64,000 nucleotides of DNA, from the NCBI GenBank assembly GCA_016617855.1, contig JAECUM010003203.1:1-64000 (forward strand), read 5' to 3'. Of the stretch, positions 12,502 through 24,301 are shown one piece after another. This DNA comes from Megalonaias nervosa. Lineage: Eukaryota > Mollusca > Bivalvia > Unionida > Unionidae. Positions within the stretch are counted from its first letter, which is position 1. Each line of letters begins with the position of its first letter. The notes under the pieces were generated by a model, which did not search any database, was not told where the DNA came from, and saw only the letters and a list, made by a program, of their open reading frames with translations. The position numbers were made by a program, and so were the translations under genes.

Positions 12502-14493
12502 ATGGATAAACTGAAAGAGCTTCACGAAGCAATTATTGAGAATGACGTTGATGTTGTCTGCAAGTTACTGCAAGAGGGCGCTGATGTCAATAGTATCTAT
12601 AACCAGGAGACAGCCTTCTCGAAAGCCCTTGCTGTTGGAAACGATGTAATCATCTTTAAAATCATCAGTTTAGAGGCTTTTGATCCGAATCAACTGAATC
12701 GAGCGGAAAGATCTCCATTATTCAATGCAGCTTTGAGGGGCAAAAATGACATCGTACGCGTTCTTATAGCACGTGGTGCATTTATAGACCAACGAGATTA
12801 TCAGGGAGTGACGCCTCTTGGTGCGACCGCGTACTACAATCATGGAGAAGTTGCAGAACTTCTAATTCAACAGGGCGCTGATGTCAATAGTGAATCCAAC
12901 AACGGAGAAACGCCTTTATATAGGGCATGTGCAAATGTCAGCGATACAGTGGTGGAAGTTTTACTTCGTTATAACAGTGATGTGAATAGAAAACCAAAAT
13001 CTATTCATTCACAGAATCGAACTCCTTTAATGGAGGCGGTACCCTCTAAATACCAAGAAGAGGTACAAGGAAAGAAAAAGTCTAAAATGGTGGACATTAT
13101 GAAATTACTGATCGCGAAAGGTTGTGACATAAACGTTCAGGATTCAAGGGGCAATACGGCTTTGCATATCGCTGTTGAGAGGAGAGAGACCCATGCAGTA
13201 TGCCTTCTTGCCGAATGTGGTGCTGATTTACATCTGCTTGAAGAAAACGGGCTGTCTTCATTTGAAGCAGCTTTATCTTATAGTGAACCGCGGTATGAAA
13301 TTGCCACCTATCTTCTCGCCTATGGCTACGAAATCGAGAGGTGCCTAGCAAAGAAACCAAGGGAAGATGTGAAGGCAACTTGGGATTCTCTTCTCAGGTC
13401 CATAATGCTTGCTCCAACTTCAGTACGTGCAATACTTCTGCCTTTGACCATTCAAAGTGCTCCTTCGTTATATCAGTTTAGCTTTGAAGAAAAGGAGATA
13501 TTCAAATGCCTGAATGAACAGGAACAAGAAGTAGCTCTCAAATATTTTCATAAAGAGTGTCCAGCCACCCTTGAAAAACTATGCCGGAAAGTGATACGGC
13601 GTCACATCAGACCTTGCATCCTTCGAAACATTGATACTTTGCCTATTACCTGGTCTCAGAAAAGATTTTTGGCTTATAACTTCAGTTACAAATCCCACAA
13701 TCCACTAAAACTATACGAGCTTCAACTGGCCATACAAGAAGGAAATCTTATAATGGCTGAAAACCTATTGAATAAAGGGCTTGATCTGAACACTGCTATT
13801 ACAGAACACACTCCTCTTACCGTGGCAGCCAGTGTAGGTGATACTGAGATGGTTAAGATTCTTCTCAAACATGGTGCAGATCCTCTTGTCAAAGACAATC
13901 AAGGCCAAACTGCATTTCATGTGGCTTCGCGACTTGGTCACATCCCTGTATTGGAGGTCCTTTTTTCACATGGTATTGATGTGGACATACCAAGTATACA
14001 ATGTGAAACAGGACTGGTATATGCTGCAGCGCATGGTAAATTTGAAACCGTGCTTTTCTTGCTTTCGAAAGGAGCTAATCCAAACAAGCCGAGTCATTCT
14101 GGATTTTTTCCTATCCACTACGCAGCTGGAAGCGGAAATGACATTGTCACTTCTGGAATCATCGGAAATGGTGGGAATATTCACGTACTAGACTCTCTGG
14201 GAAATACACCCCTCCATGTTGCCGCCTCACGCGGACAGATGTATACAGCAAACAACATTGACCTGCCGTTCTTGTATAAAAGTGAGGTTCTGATGAATTT
14301 TGATGCAATAAAGCTAATGGCATCTCCTCCATCAACATCGTATTTCAGAGAAAATGTAGTGAAACATTTAGATGTGATTGAAATACTGATATCTGCTGGA
14401 GCAGATAAAGCAGCGCTCAACAATGATATGCTCACACCGTTTAAAGTTGCCGAAAAGTACCGATTTTTCGATTCGTTTGAACTGCTTCAGTAA
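12502..14493 (+). CDS. ankyrin-repeat protein with internal SOCS-box-like segment
   Basis: An intact 663-codon ORF, the only long undisturbed coding sequence in the window. Ankyrin repeats run from about residue 1 to 280, with the TPL/TAL helix starts and GADVN-type turns visible (repeats near 70, 103, 137, 174, 219). A second array starts near 403 and runs to the C-terminus (repeats near 437, 470, 503, 569). Between them residues 354-394 read like a SOCS box: a BC-box (TLEKLCRKVI, fitting T/S-L-x3-C-x3-aliphatic) then a Cul5-box-like IDTLPIT. By family knowledge, ASB proteins use such a box to recruit Elongin B/C and Cullin-5 as ubiquitin-ligase substrate receptors, but theirs is C-terminal. 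Here more ankyrin repeats follow, and the start of the second array (LYELQLAIQEGN) resembles the N-terminus (LKELHEAIIEND), suggesting duplication or fusion. The last exon appears intronless. The substrate is unknown and no transmembrane segment is seen. Confidence 0.85.
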   Translation: MDKLKELHEAIIENDVDVVCKLLQEGADVNSIYNQETAFSKALAVGNDVIIFKIISLEAFDPNQLNRAERSPLFNAALRGKNDIVRVLIARGAFIDQRDYQGVTPLGATAYYNHGEVAELLIQQGADVNSESNNGETPLYRACANVSDTVVEVLLRYNSDVNRKPKSIHSQNRTPLMEAVPSKYQEEVQGKKKSKMVDIMKLLIAKGCDINVQDSRGNTALHIAVERRETHAVCLLAECGADLHLLEENGLSSFEAALSYSEPRYEIATYLLAYGYEIERCLAKKPREDVKATWDSLLRSIMLAPTSVRAILLPLTIQSAPSLYQFSFEEKEIFKCLNEQEQEVALKYFHKECPATLEKLCRKVIRRHIRPCILRNIDTLPITWSQKRFLAYNFSYKSHNPLKLYELQLAIQEGNLIMAENLLNKGLDLNTAITEHTPLTVAASVGDTEMVKILLKHGADPLVKDNQGQTAFHVASRLGHIPVLEVLFSHGIDVDIPSIQCETGLVYAAAHGKFETVLFLLSKGANPNKPSHSGFFPIHYAAGSGNDIVTSGIIGNGGNIHVLDSLGNTPLHVAASRGQMYTANNIDLPFLYKSEVLMNFDAIKLMASPPSTSYFRENVVKHLDVIEILISAGADKAALNNDMLTPFKVAEKYRFFDSFELLQ

Positions 14494-16775
14494 GACAGAC
14501 AGAGATATTCATTGTTAGGGTTCGTGGAAAATATCCTCATCATGTATGGGATTTCGTAAATCTGAACCAATACTGTAGGGTTCATCTTTTATTTCTTCGT
14601 AGTAATAAATATTTCAGATTAAATGTAACCTTAACAGAAATTCCAAAAGCACATAATATTGTCATAGTGTTTTAAACTCATAACATAAAATGGTTTGACT
14701 TGTGTATTATAGATTAATTAGAACGTGTCCATTTCGTCGGATTATTGCAAGTCTTTTGGTAAGCAATTCAGTTTGCTTTACATAGATGCCTAGGTTCTGT
14801 ACTTTTGCGATTTTGGGCACCGTGGATACGTGCTCCAGGCCCCACCCCGCTTGCCATGGATACAATTACATGTTCAAAATAAACTATATATAGTTCTAAA
14901 CCGTCTAACACTTAGCCTAATATAGCTGTAATAATTATACACACGTAAAGAACAGTTTAAGGACTGTTTTCAGGGTGTGTTTGTTGATCTATAATGCTCC
15001 CACCGTCATCGTAAGTGACTCGGGCCCTCCAGAGTCTTAATTCAGCCATGAATGTACAGCCACATTGGCTGTGATATTCGATATGATTTCCATTATAATT
15101 ATCGTTTACCATGAGATAAATGATTACAAGGTGACCTCTATGTGTGAGATGCTCTTGTTGGGTTTGTTTCTTTACCATGAGCGGAAACGTCTACATTATA
15201 TGACATCAATGTAAAGTTGTCTTTCCTCTTTTTTTTTCTAATACCAACAGGCGTGGAATCTGTTGTTACGTGACAAGGGCTCGTACTCAGTAACAAAGAA
15301 AAGAGTGAAAGCCAACAAGCTTTGTATATTTTAACAAAATAATTGATTTCCCTAGAAAACAATGTAAAAATTGTTAAATAGGACTTACGGTTTGTGAATA
15401 TAATCCAAAATTTAATCCTAAGAATGAAAAACGCAAGTCCTATCACTAAATAGTTCTATTAGAATCCAAGTTCGAATCTCGACGACACACAAATATGGAA
15501 GGCGATGACGTCAGATGTGGTCCAATGTACGAATATCAACAATTCCTCAATTGAATCAGTTTTTGTTTCCGAATAATTCCAGAATAAATTTCCATGAATA
15601 TCATTCAGAATTTTTTTATAAGAAAGTCAACTTGTTGAGTTTCCAGGAGAATAAATTATTAAATCCAAAAATCAGATGAAAAACAATCTGGCAACAAATA
15701 AAAATAACACCTTGTTCCTTCAAGATGTTAAAACGACTCTGCCAGAAGAATATTAAGAATGCGTATTTAAACCCCAAAAACATCATTTCAAGTCTCGCGA
15801 GATGGGTCACGTGGTCTCTTACTACAAGAAAACTATCACATACATGAGTGTAACCCCACTTAAAAACCAATCACAAAAAAGCGTTGTTTACACATGGTGA
15901 TCACGCAATCAAAGTATGGCCCTGATACTGACCAATCATTTTAACTGCCTGTTTACGAAGTTCCCAACCTAAGACAAACTAGGTTAACTAAAAATAATTA
16001 TCATGTAACACTTCTACGTCTTAAACAAACAACACTTGCTAAAAGAAAACATCGAACTACTGAAAAAGAACTTTGAATCCCTTCAGTAATCATTACAATA
16101 AAATGTAATGAAACAAAAATAAAATAAAAAAGAATTTTAAAACTAACACACAAGCAGTTTAATTACATATACGTAACACTGTAATGAACTGTGGAGGAAG
16201 GCATGCGCATTTTAATTACCTCATACGTGTCTACCTCTTAAACACTACTCAGGGATATTAAGAGATGCCAAATTCAGATGTATATACTTAATAATGGGAC
16301 ATGATAAACTATTTGAGTTATATCTGCACTGTTAGTGGCTGTAGGAATATTCCCCCCCCCCCCAACCCCACATCAAGACAAAAATAACGACGAATGTGTG
16401 CTGACCCTTCATTCCGTAAAAATCCTAGTTATCACATCAACGTAATAAACGACAAATCGCTGAGAATTTGTTTAGATAGTTTAAGCAATCTCGATTAGAA
16501 TTTATGTTCTATTGTCTTTGTTTAGCACCCGTTTTATACATTCGAACAAATGCTTCTTTACTAGGGACAAACAATTTACGGAAGCACTGTTTTCAAAATA
16601 CGATTGTATAATTGTACTTGTACTTTGATATCAGCGCAGAATGGCAATCAAGACCCCACATTTGTTAAAGAAGCAAAAATAAAACCTGTTCTTTGACGCA
16701 GCAAGGCCTCATAAATAGTGAATATACAGTAATTTGCGGGACATTTTCATATTTAGTCAAGCTAGCATGTCGTAT
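14494..16775. other. non-coding stretch, nothing recognised
   Basis: Apart from the ankyrin 3' region, only short ORFs without motifs occur. Several short homopolymers are present, for example C-rich sequence near 16352. Confidence 0.5.
14604..14609 (+). terminator. AATAAA polyadenylation signal
   Basis: A canonical AATAAA about 110 bp after the ankyrin stop codon. It is the first such hexamer downstream and a plausible 3' end signal. Confidence 0.45.
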
Positions 16776-16778
16776 ACA

Positions 16779-17345
16779 GTGGACATATCACCAGGACGGA
16801 TACCACAACGCTTACTCATTTGCATTTCATATACAATGAACCTATCACAGAGATGGATACCTAAGTGCTTACTCATTTGCATGTCATATACAATGGACCT
16901 ATCAGAGAGACCGATACCGCAACGCTCAATCAATTGCATGTCATATACGATGGACCTATTAGAGAGACTGATACCGCAGTGCTTACTCATTTTGCGTTTC
17001 ATATACAATAGACCTATCACAGAGATGGATACCGCAGTGCATACTCATTTTGCATGTCATATTCAGTGGACCTATCACAGAGATGGATACCGCAGTACAT
17101 ACTCATTTGCATGTCATATACCATGGAGCTATATTAGTGACGGATACTATTACGCTTACTCATTTGCATATCATACACAATGGACCAATCACAGAGATGG
17201 ATACTGCAGAACTTACTCATTTTTCATGTCATATACAATGGACATATCACAGAGATGGATACTCATTGCTTACTCATTTGCATATCAGATACAATGGACC
17301 AATTACTGAGACGGATACTGCTACCCTCACTCATCTGCATGACAT
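16779..17345. repeat. minisatellite, unit about 57-60 bp
   Basis: About ten degenerate copies containing TATACAATGGACCTATCACA and GAGATGGATACCGCAGTGC, separated by TACTCATTTGCATGTCA. Several frames stay open through the array on both strands; they are not genes. Confidence 0.9.
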
Positions 17346-17349
17346 TTAC

Positions 17350-17967
17350 TATCAAGATACAGAGAATTTGTTCTTTAAAAAAGGAAGAAAATAATTGCTT
17401 AGTAATCTGTGAATTTGATTTACATCTTTGAAAAGATTGTCAAACTTACAATATAATTTAATTTTGTAGAATTTTAATGGTAAAATACATCCAAGTTCTC
17501 ACCAGTGATGTTTCAAGGTTACCTAGTAACTACAGGACCCCGCGATCCCTTAGAATCGAAACTACGCGACATATTTAGTAGAAGGATTTGATTCATCAAT
17601 AGAATTACGATTATGCAAAATAACGATTTTATAAACTTGTGTATGCATCTAACTTGTGTATGCCACTAACTTGTGTATGCCACTAACTTGTGCAATAAAA
17701 TACTATATATGTTCCTTTTTGTACGTTTTAAAATTTGGTAACATTGAATAAAGCCGTCATGTTGGCTTCATCGTATTCATCGTTTGCAAGATCAAGAAGA
17801 GGGCAAATTATTTCACAAAAGATAAAAAGTAAAATGTTTAAATTACTATAAATCAAACGGACTTGCGTTTAAGAACTTTACGATTTTCAGATAATTGATT
17901 TACTAATCTATTTAGCTAATTTGGACCGACGCCTTCGAAGCTTTCATATATCATCATCATCATCATC

Positions 17968-18024
<57 letters not shown>

Positions 18025-19565
18025 TGTTCAGTCATTCATTAAAAGATCACAAGGATTGCCACACAGTATGTTATACAGTATATCCATAAGCGAACTCATT
18101 AGTGTAGATATTCTGAATAAAGCACTCTAAATGCGTTGAACTTTACGGCACGCCAGAAAGATTATGTTGGATAATCAAGAACATGTAACAATTTAACTCG
18201 TGCAAGGATACTGCAAAGTGGGTTGACTGTATCTATACGAATAAACCTCTCAATTTAATCGCAGAATCACAGAAAAATCGCTAAAGTAACATCGCATAAT
18301 TACGGACATTTTTTTTTCTTCCGAAATAATTACGAGGCATAATTAGAAGCCAAAAACTTGTGGAAATAATGGCATAGTGTATATTGTAGAAAAAGCCTAG
18401 CTAAAGTAATGCAGACAGGAGTGTCCGACGTCTGGAACGTTTCTCTGCAGTCTTTGTAAATGTAGGCTGAAACTTTTTTTTATGTTAAATGCAGTTTGAC
18501 GCAGCCCTTCTATATTTATACAGAGATAGTAGATTTGCTCATAAATCATAATAAAATTTACCGAATACGTTGATTATACAATTCAGTATCTAGTGTATAG
18601 TTTAGTTTGTCTAGTGTATAATTTAGTTTCACTTACCTTTAAAATTTGTTGTACATAAAAGCCGTCTACTGATGACTGCTATCGATTTCTTTTTAAAGCA
18701 AACATCTGTATTTTGTATGGAATATGAAGATCATTATTTAACGGCGGACTGAGCACAACTATAATTCATTGAATTCAGCAGTTTATAGGTGTCCAAAATA
18801 GAAAATATCCGTACTCACATATGACGGCAGCAGAAAGGTGTTAAAAAGGAGAAAAATCTGCTGTGTGTTGAGTTTATATATACAATGCTGTCGGCATTTG
18901 TGCGCACTTAAGGTTTCCGCCACCAATATTGAAGCAAAATGCATACCGAATTCGACCGATTGACGAAATATAATACTGCAATGCTTACCATTTGAAAAAA
19001 GGCAATTGTCACCAGAATATTCTGTTCAAAATAATATTAATTTTGGACACACGGGATAACACCCCTGTGTCGGCCTATTCTGCGCATAGCTTTGAAAAGA
19101 TGTAATATTTATCCATCGGGCTGTGGAAATGAAATACATTACTTTGGACTATTTCTGTCGGCATTTCAGTCGAATAATTAGGTCAGATTTGTAGCTGGTT
19201 TTACAAAATTCAACGTAACATTGCCGATAAATGTCAACAGATATTAAGCAAACTAAACCGATCTTGTAAAAAAAATTAGTAAAGTTCAACATTTTATAAA
19301 AAAAAACAAAAAAGCTATTATGTTGAAAAGAAACAACAATGAATAGGATGTAATAAGTTTACAACGTCTCGTTTATGGGAAAAAATACCAAAGAATTTAG
19401 AAACAGACTATACGCCGGGGAATTTCTTGAGAATTCCGTTCTAGTGGCAAGTTTACATTTTGAATAGCAGACGATCTTGTATGTGTGGGACAACTGCTTG
19501 CAAATTTGGAAACTTGGATTAAAATGCAGTTTCGTGTTAAGGGATATATTTCCATCTTTTATATA
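17350..19565. other. non-coding stretch with a CAT microsatellite
   Basis: Contains a small repeat of CTTGTGTATGCCACTAA near 17636-17693 and a (CAT)n array at about 17949-18023 that produces a poly-Ser ORF. No gene is supported. Confidence 0.55.
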
Positions 19566-19567
19566 TG

Positions 19568-19855
19568 TATTTATTTGTACGATTCTAAAAGATATATAGT
19601 AAACATGATTTTCTGGGTTAAAAGTTCAAAAAGGTCAGGGAGTGGGTCTTCATGTTGATATTTAGAAGTCACATTCTCATATGCGTTTAGGGTATTTTTG
19701 TACGCCTTTTGAATATCACTTTCCTTAATTAAAGGAATATCGTTCGTTCTTTCTTGATACAAATTGGGTTTTTGACCAGAACCAACACGTGATCCAATAT
19801 CTACAGGAACGTCGTATCGTTGCGCAGAATTACTCGACGCGCAGAATTGGTCGAC
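19568..19855 (-). CDS. unrecognised coding fragment, possible terminal exon
   Basis: The minus strand is open for about 95 codons, starting next to a (TA)n array at 19863 and ending at a TAA followed within a few bases by AATAAA. The product is hydrophilic with ESDIQKAYKNTLNAYENV-type helical sequence and an end reading FTIYLLESYK. There is no good initiator codon at the 5' side, so it would be the last exon of a gene or a fragment cut by the microsatellite. No family is recognised. Confidence 0.3.
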
Positions 19856-19860
19856 GTGTT

Positions 19861-19862
<2 letters not shown>

Positions 19863-19913
<51 letters not shown>

Positions 19914-19966
19914 TCTATATATATATATATATATATACTGCTGCTATATATATATATATATATAAC
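19863..19966. repeat. (TA)n microsatellite
   Basis: Three TA runs interrupted by CTC and CTGCTGC. Confidence 0.95.
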
Positions 19967-19972
19967 TAGTTA

Positions 19973-20263
19973 TTAGGTAGCATAGACTGTACTAAGAGGA
20001 ATGACCACCACCTGTTGTAACTGATGCGAATTCTTCGGACTTGCCAATGATTTTAGGTAAGGCGTAATCTCCGTTCTCATAGCCTTTGTGGATACAGGAT
20101 GTGAAAAAGTTAGTCGAAGTGTAAACTCATCTACCTCCCTCTCACTCCGGCAGGTGAAACCTCTTTCCTCTCGCGGAAAAAAAGATGTTTTCTCTTTTTG
20201 ACTGTTAAAGTAAGTCAAATTTTCGAATTTTCCCCAGCAGGAATTGACAGTCACATTTAACAA
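19973..20263 (-). CDS. unrecognised ORF fragment beside the LTR-like repeat
   Basis: The minus strand is open for about 96 codons, with no ATG near the 5' end. Its composition is protein-like, with segments DEFTLRLTFSHPV and ITPYLKSLASPKNSHQLQQ. It lies just beyond the 3' end (minus orientation) of the LTR-like repeat, so it may be a relic of the internal region of a retroelement or an unrelated exon. No family is recognised. Confidence 0.25.
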   Translation of the reverse strand: MLNVTVNSCWGKFENLTYFNSQKEKTSFFPREERGFTCRSEREVDEFTLRLTFSHPVSTKAMRTEITPYLKSLASPKNSHQLQQVVVIPLSTVYAT

Positions 20264-20750
20264 AAACTACTGAAGTCAATTTTGTTTGACTTTGCTTCAC
20301 ATTTAATATTTGTTAGGTGATGGGTGTTGTTAGGTGGTGGGTGTTGTTATCGTTGTCTAGAGGATGATCGATCGCGGTGTTATTGCCCGAATCGAGTAAA
20401 TGATAATATAAAAAAAAATGAAATTAATGGATGGAATAAGAGAGATCTGAGCAGAGATACAGAATAGAATTACACGAGCCCCAGTAAATAAAATATAATA
20501 ATTTAATCAAGTATATAGACAAAATCAAATTGAACATGACATTTGAATGATACAATTTCAGTTAGAAATCAAATTACCAAAATTATTAAAAATGCAATTA
20601 ACCCGTTCGGCTTATACCGATAAGACAAATTTGATTATGAAATCGAGTGAAAGATCGAACTCAATTGCCCAGCATGATTGCATAATCTTGTTGCTTAAGT
20701 CAATTCAAATTCAACGTCGAGACAGGTTATAGTCGACGTATTTCTTTGCT

Positions 20751-20768
20751 TCTTCTTCTTCTTCTTCT

Positions 20769-20833
<65 letters not shown>
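20751..20833. repeat. (TTC)n(CT)n microsatellite
   Basis: A short TTC array followed by about 30 CT dinucleotides, inside the LTR-like repeat. Confidence 0.95.
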
Positions 20834-20835
<2 letters not shown>

Positions 20836-21758
20836 GCTTCCTTTCGGCTCGTCAGCTGTAATTTTTCTCTTCTCTTTGCCTCTGTATGGGTACGAACATA
20901 TAGATATTTCCCCTTGTAAAAATAAACAGTAGACAAGCTAAATATTTGCCAGGGTTTTTTTTCCCTTTCTTCTGGGGTCGAATACTAGCCGCTCTCTCGT
21001 TACGTCAGATATCGTCTTATCGTAATTCAACAGAAACTAAGGCTTATACGGGTCAGTTCGCAACCTGACAGCTGATATACAAACCCTAGTACAAGAATGT
21101 CTCTCCCTAGTGGCTACTCGGTATCCCTAATTGAAGTATGACATAATATAGACCTCATAATGAACCATTCTTCCGCCCTGCTGTGGACCGGTTAACATAA
21201 TTCACATCTTAATTATACGAATGAATTAACGAAATCCACTTCATGTCTTACTGCAATATTTGCTAACTAACAATTCATTGACATAACATACTATATAACC
21301 CATTAGTGACTTAATTCTTAGCGTTCATAATTCATATAATTTTAAACAGATACATTCACACAATTCTCACAAATTCGTATCTAAAGTAATGCTTGCAGTT
21401 CCTAGTGAAAAACATTCAAAACGAATAAATGCAAATAATTGTTTTCCGAATTCATATAAATAGGTGTATGAATTTAAAGCAATATAAATCCAAACGAATA
21501 ATTACAAACTCATGTCATGAAAATTGAGTGAGATTGAGACAAACTTGTGCTTTCCAGACTAGCTCGCTTCTACAAAGCAGAATCTCTCTCTTCCTTTAAG
21601 TTCCGTGTCCCTCAAACTTCCAGACGCCCGTCCCGTCTACAATATATATAACAAAATTATACATTTTCCTCCCTCGGAGTCAAGAACTTCCTCTTCCGCA
21701 GAAACCTTGGACTGACTAATTTCACAAGAAAAAATACTTCAAACATTGAATTTCCTCT

Positions 21759-21839
21759 GTACAATATTTAATAACTGCACCGTCGTTATCCCATAGGAAC
21801 CCTAAGGTGACTGGAACATTGATCTGCGTTCAGCTTGGC
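21759..21839 (+). repeat. inverted repeat, left arm
   Basis: About 80 bp, starting GTACAATATTTAATAACTGC, that recurs in inverse orientation at 22900-22997. Both share TAATAACTGCACCGTCGTTA and GGAACATTG. Confidence 0.75.
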
Positions 21840-22338
21840 CTTATTTAACGTAGCCAATCAGGATTAAATTTGTCTATCCGTCGAAAATTAGCACACGCCC
21901 ATCGAGGTAAGACTAATTCACTATTCCGCCACTAATAAATAAACCGATTCCTGGAATATTTGATTTTATGACACTTAGTTCAAATGGCACAAAATTATCT
22001 CTGGATTGTCTTCACTATGTCCTTTTTCCACTTTTTAAGCCCACATTCACCTTGCCTCTCCATCTGTCTGACCATTATCCCAACCAAAACTCAGTCACAG
22101 TCTGCACCAGTGATGCTAAAATCAAAGCAGTTTAGCGATTAATTACGCTATCTAGCCCATTAGTCAATTTAATTTGTTTCGTGTCATGCTGACCGCAGCA
22201 AGATTCACTCTGTTACGTGTCGCAATAACATCTTACACAATGCACAGTTACATCATTATTCTATCAAACGTCAATGTATTACATTTCTCATTTACTTTGA
22301 TAACCTAGTCAGGCCTTCTTTAACATATTGATGTGACA

Positions 22339-22899
22339 GAATGGATGTTAATTTTTCATCACCCCATCTTACAACCTGAACTAAGCCTTCTTTGTATTTT
22401 TCAAATCGAAATTATACCTCCTCCCTTTTTTTGCTATAAAAATAGCCATTAGAAAAACAGAGCATATTAAGATGTGCCCAGAAGTCCTCGAGATGCCAAG
22501 TTTTGATACCCGTGTGCGCACTTTTGACACCTTTGATGAATTTTGATGCATTTCCAAAATTCCATCTCTGCGTAAATTCCATAAGACTAAATACTTTTTT
22601 CTGTATTATGTGTCAAATTCATGAAGTGTGTCATATCAGCAGGGGTTTTACTTTGGAATTTAAAAAAAAAAACAAAAAAGCTGCATATGGCTTGTCGCGC
22701 TTTGATTGTCCAGCGCAAGACTGGAATGTCTGTTGCTGTGAACAAGTTTTGGACATTCATACAGCTTATATTCTGTGAATTGTTTCAAAGACTAAAACAA
22801 ACTGATTCTTCAATTCAGTGACAAATGATCCAAGTAACACCGAAACCAGAAGGGGTCAAACTGCCATTAAGTTTTCTCTATATTACATTGATACATTTC
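22339..22899. other. non-coding spacer of the inverted repeat
   Basis: AT-rich spacer between the LTR-like repeat and the right arm. The short ORFs have no motifs. Confidence 0.45.
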
Positions 22900-22997
22900 G
22901 CCAAGCTGAATGCAAAGCAATGTTCCAATCACCCTAGGATTCCTAGGGCACCCTAGGATTCCTAGGGGTAACGACGGTGCAGTTATTAACTGTTGTA
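22900..22997 (-). repeat. inverted repeat, right arm with doubled palindrome
   Basis: The inverse copy of 21759-21839. It differs by a tandem duplication of a 19-bp segment that creates two adjacent copies of the palindrome CCCTAGGATTCCTAGGG (22932-22967 region). Confidence 0.75.
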
Positions 22998-23379
22998 CAC
23001 ATCAACATTTGACAGCACTTGTCAAGCATATTTACTTGTAACAGCTGATCAAAAGGCAACTGGTGACAATCTTTATTTTGGGGAGATAATTAAATGTATC
23101 ACACACTGACTGTGCATGGGCATTTCCGCAATACTTCTTTTACAGCCGTAATGAAATGCATGCCAAATTATAAAATGATTCCTCACCAATTATTTCATGG
23201 TAAAAAAAAATAAGTTCATTTCAGCAATGTTTCAAAATGAAAGGCAAGGCCAAACAAAACGATTAAATTTAGACATGAATTACTTCCCTTGGGTACTATC
23301 CACATTATCTTAGTCTAACTCTAGAATATTACATTCGTACTGCACGCTTTTCGGTGCCAGGGATCCCCTTGGAAGAATA

Positions 23380-23840
23380 ATCCGTCATTTGCGGTAGTCC
23401 AGAAAGGCACCTCCTACAGTTGTACTCGGATCACAAGTATTTTTCAGTCCAAATCCTAATAAATCATATATAAATATAACGTATAGTTAAAGATGGACTC
23501 GGGTGAAGTTCTTGTCATAAGTTATCAGGCATTTTTTGAGAGGCCGGACTGTAAACACTAGAACGTGCAGTGGGTCATAGATTTCATCTCCAGACAAGCA
23601 GCAATGCTTCATTACTCACTGTGTACTGTGGCCAAATAGCCAAACAGACGATTGTGCACAAATTCTAAAGGATGATAGTTTCCTTTTTAATTTTTTAATT
23701 AATGCCAAGACTCAGTGCTTAAATCTAACTCAAGTATCGCCATGAAAATAAGAAAGGAAAACAGGCTGTTAAAATAGACTGCACCAATATCTATGTGTAC
23801 TGACCCTGAAGTAATAATTATGACCTGAATCCTACCAGGC
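23380..23840. repeat. dispersed duplication A, copy 1
   Basis: Homologous to 26560-26960 in the same orientation. Shared blocks include GTGAAGTTCWTGTCATA, GGCATTTYTTGAGAG and CATTACTCACTGT. Similarity is patchy, with indels. Confidence 0.55.
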
Positions 23841-24226
23841 CAACTTATTTATGGCCAATTTTCGTCGCGCTCTTATATTTGCATGCCACAGCAATTTCAA
23901 CTTTAATGATCAAGTTCTTTTATATTCATGTTTGAAATATAATGAAAACATTTATAAATTAAAATTTAACAGAATTGTAATACAAACTTAAGTTTAAAAA
24001 AAAATTGCAACCTAAAATTAAATTTTCATGCAAATTTTATAAAGGAAACTGACAAATTTTAGACAGCAGAGTTGACCAATCAATGGTAGTGAAGCAAGAT
24101 AGGTCACAGTGATTTTTGCAGCAAAAATTAATGTGAACCATCTTGCTTCACTACCCCAGTTGAAATATGAGTAGGCGTGCACACTGAAGAAACGATGACT
24201 ATTATATGTTGTGTCAGGTATTAGCC

Positions 24227-24246
24227 AGTTGTTGTTGTTGTAGTTG

Positions 24247-24300
<54 letters not shown>
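24227..24300. repeat. (GTT)n(GT)n microsatellite
   Basis: Short GTT units followed by about 27 GT dinucleotides. Confidence 0.95.

Positions 24301-24301
<1 letters not shown>

Larger units (their letters stand above)
20311..22338 (-). repeat. LTR-like dispersed repeat, copy 1
   Basis: The segment 20337-20490 matches 55623-55765 in the same orientation; both contain GTTATCGTTRTCTAGAGG, a TTGCCCG..AAGTAAAT stretch and ACACGAGCCCC. Read on the minus strand, the copy starts TGTCAC and ends TAACA, close to the TGTCA..TGACA termini common for LTRs. It is enlarged by a (TTC)n(CT)n array. No target-site duplication is visible. It could be a solo LTR or another non-autonomous element. Confidence 0.4.

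Noticed and set aside
16734..17431. Overlapping long ORFs on both strands (up to 191 codons)
   Set aside because: They translate a 57-60 bp minisatellite; repeated peptides in several frames show no selection for one frame.
17921..18130. Poly-serine ORF
   Set aside because: A CAT trinucleotide microsatellite.
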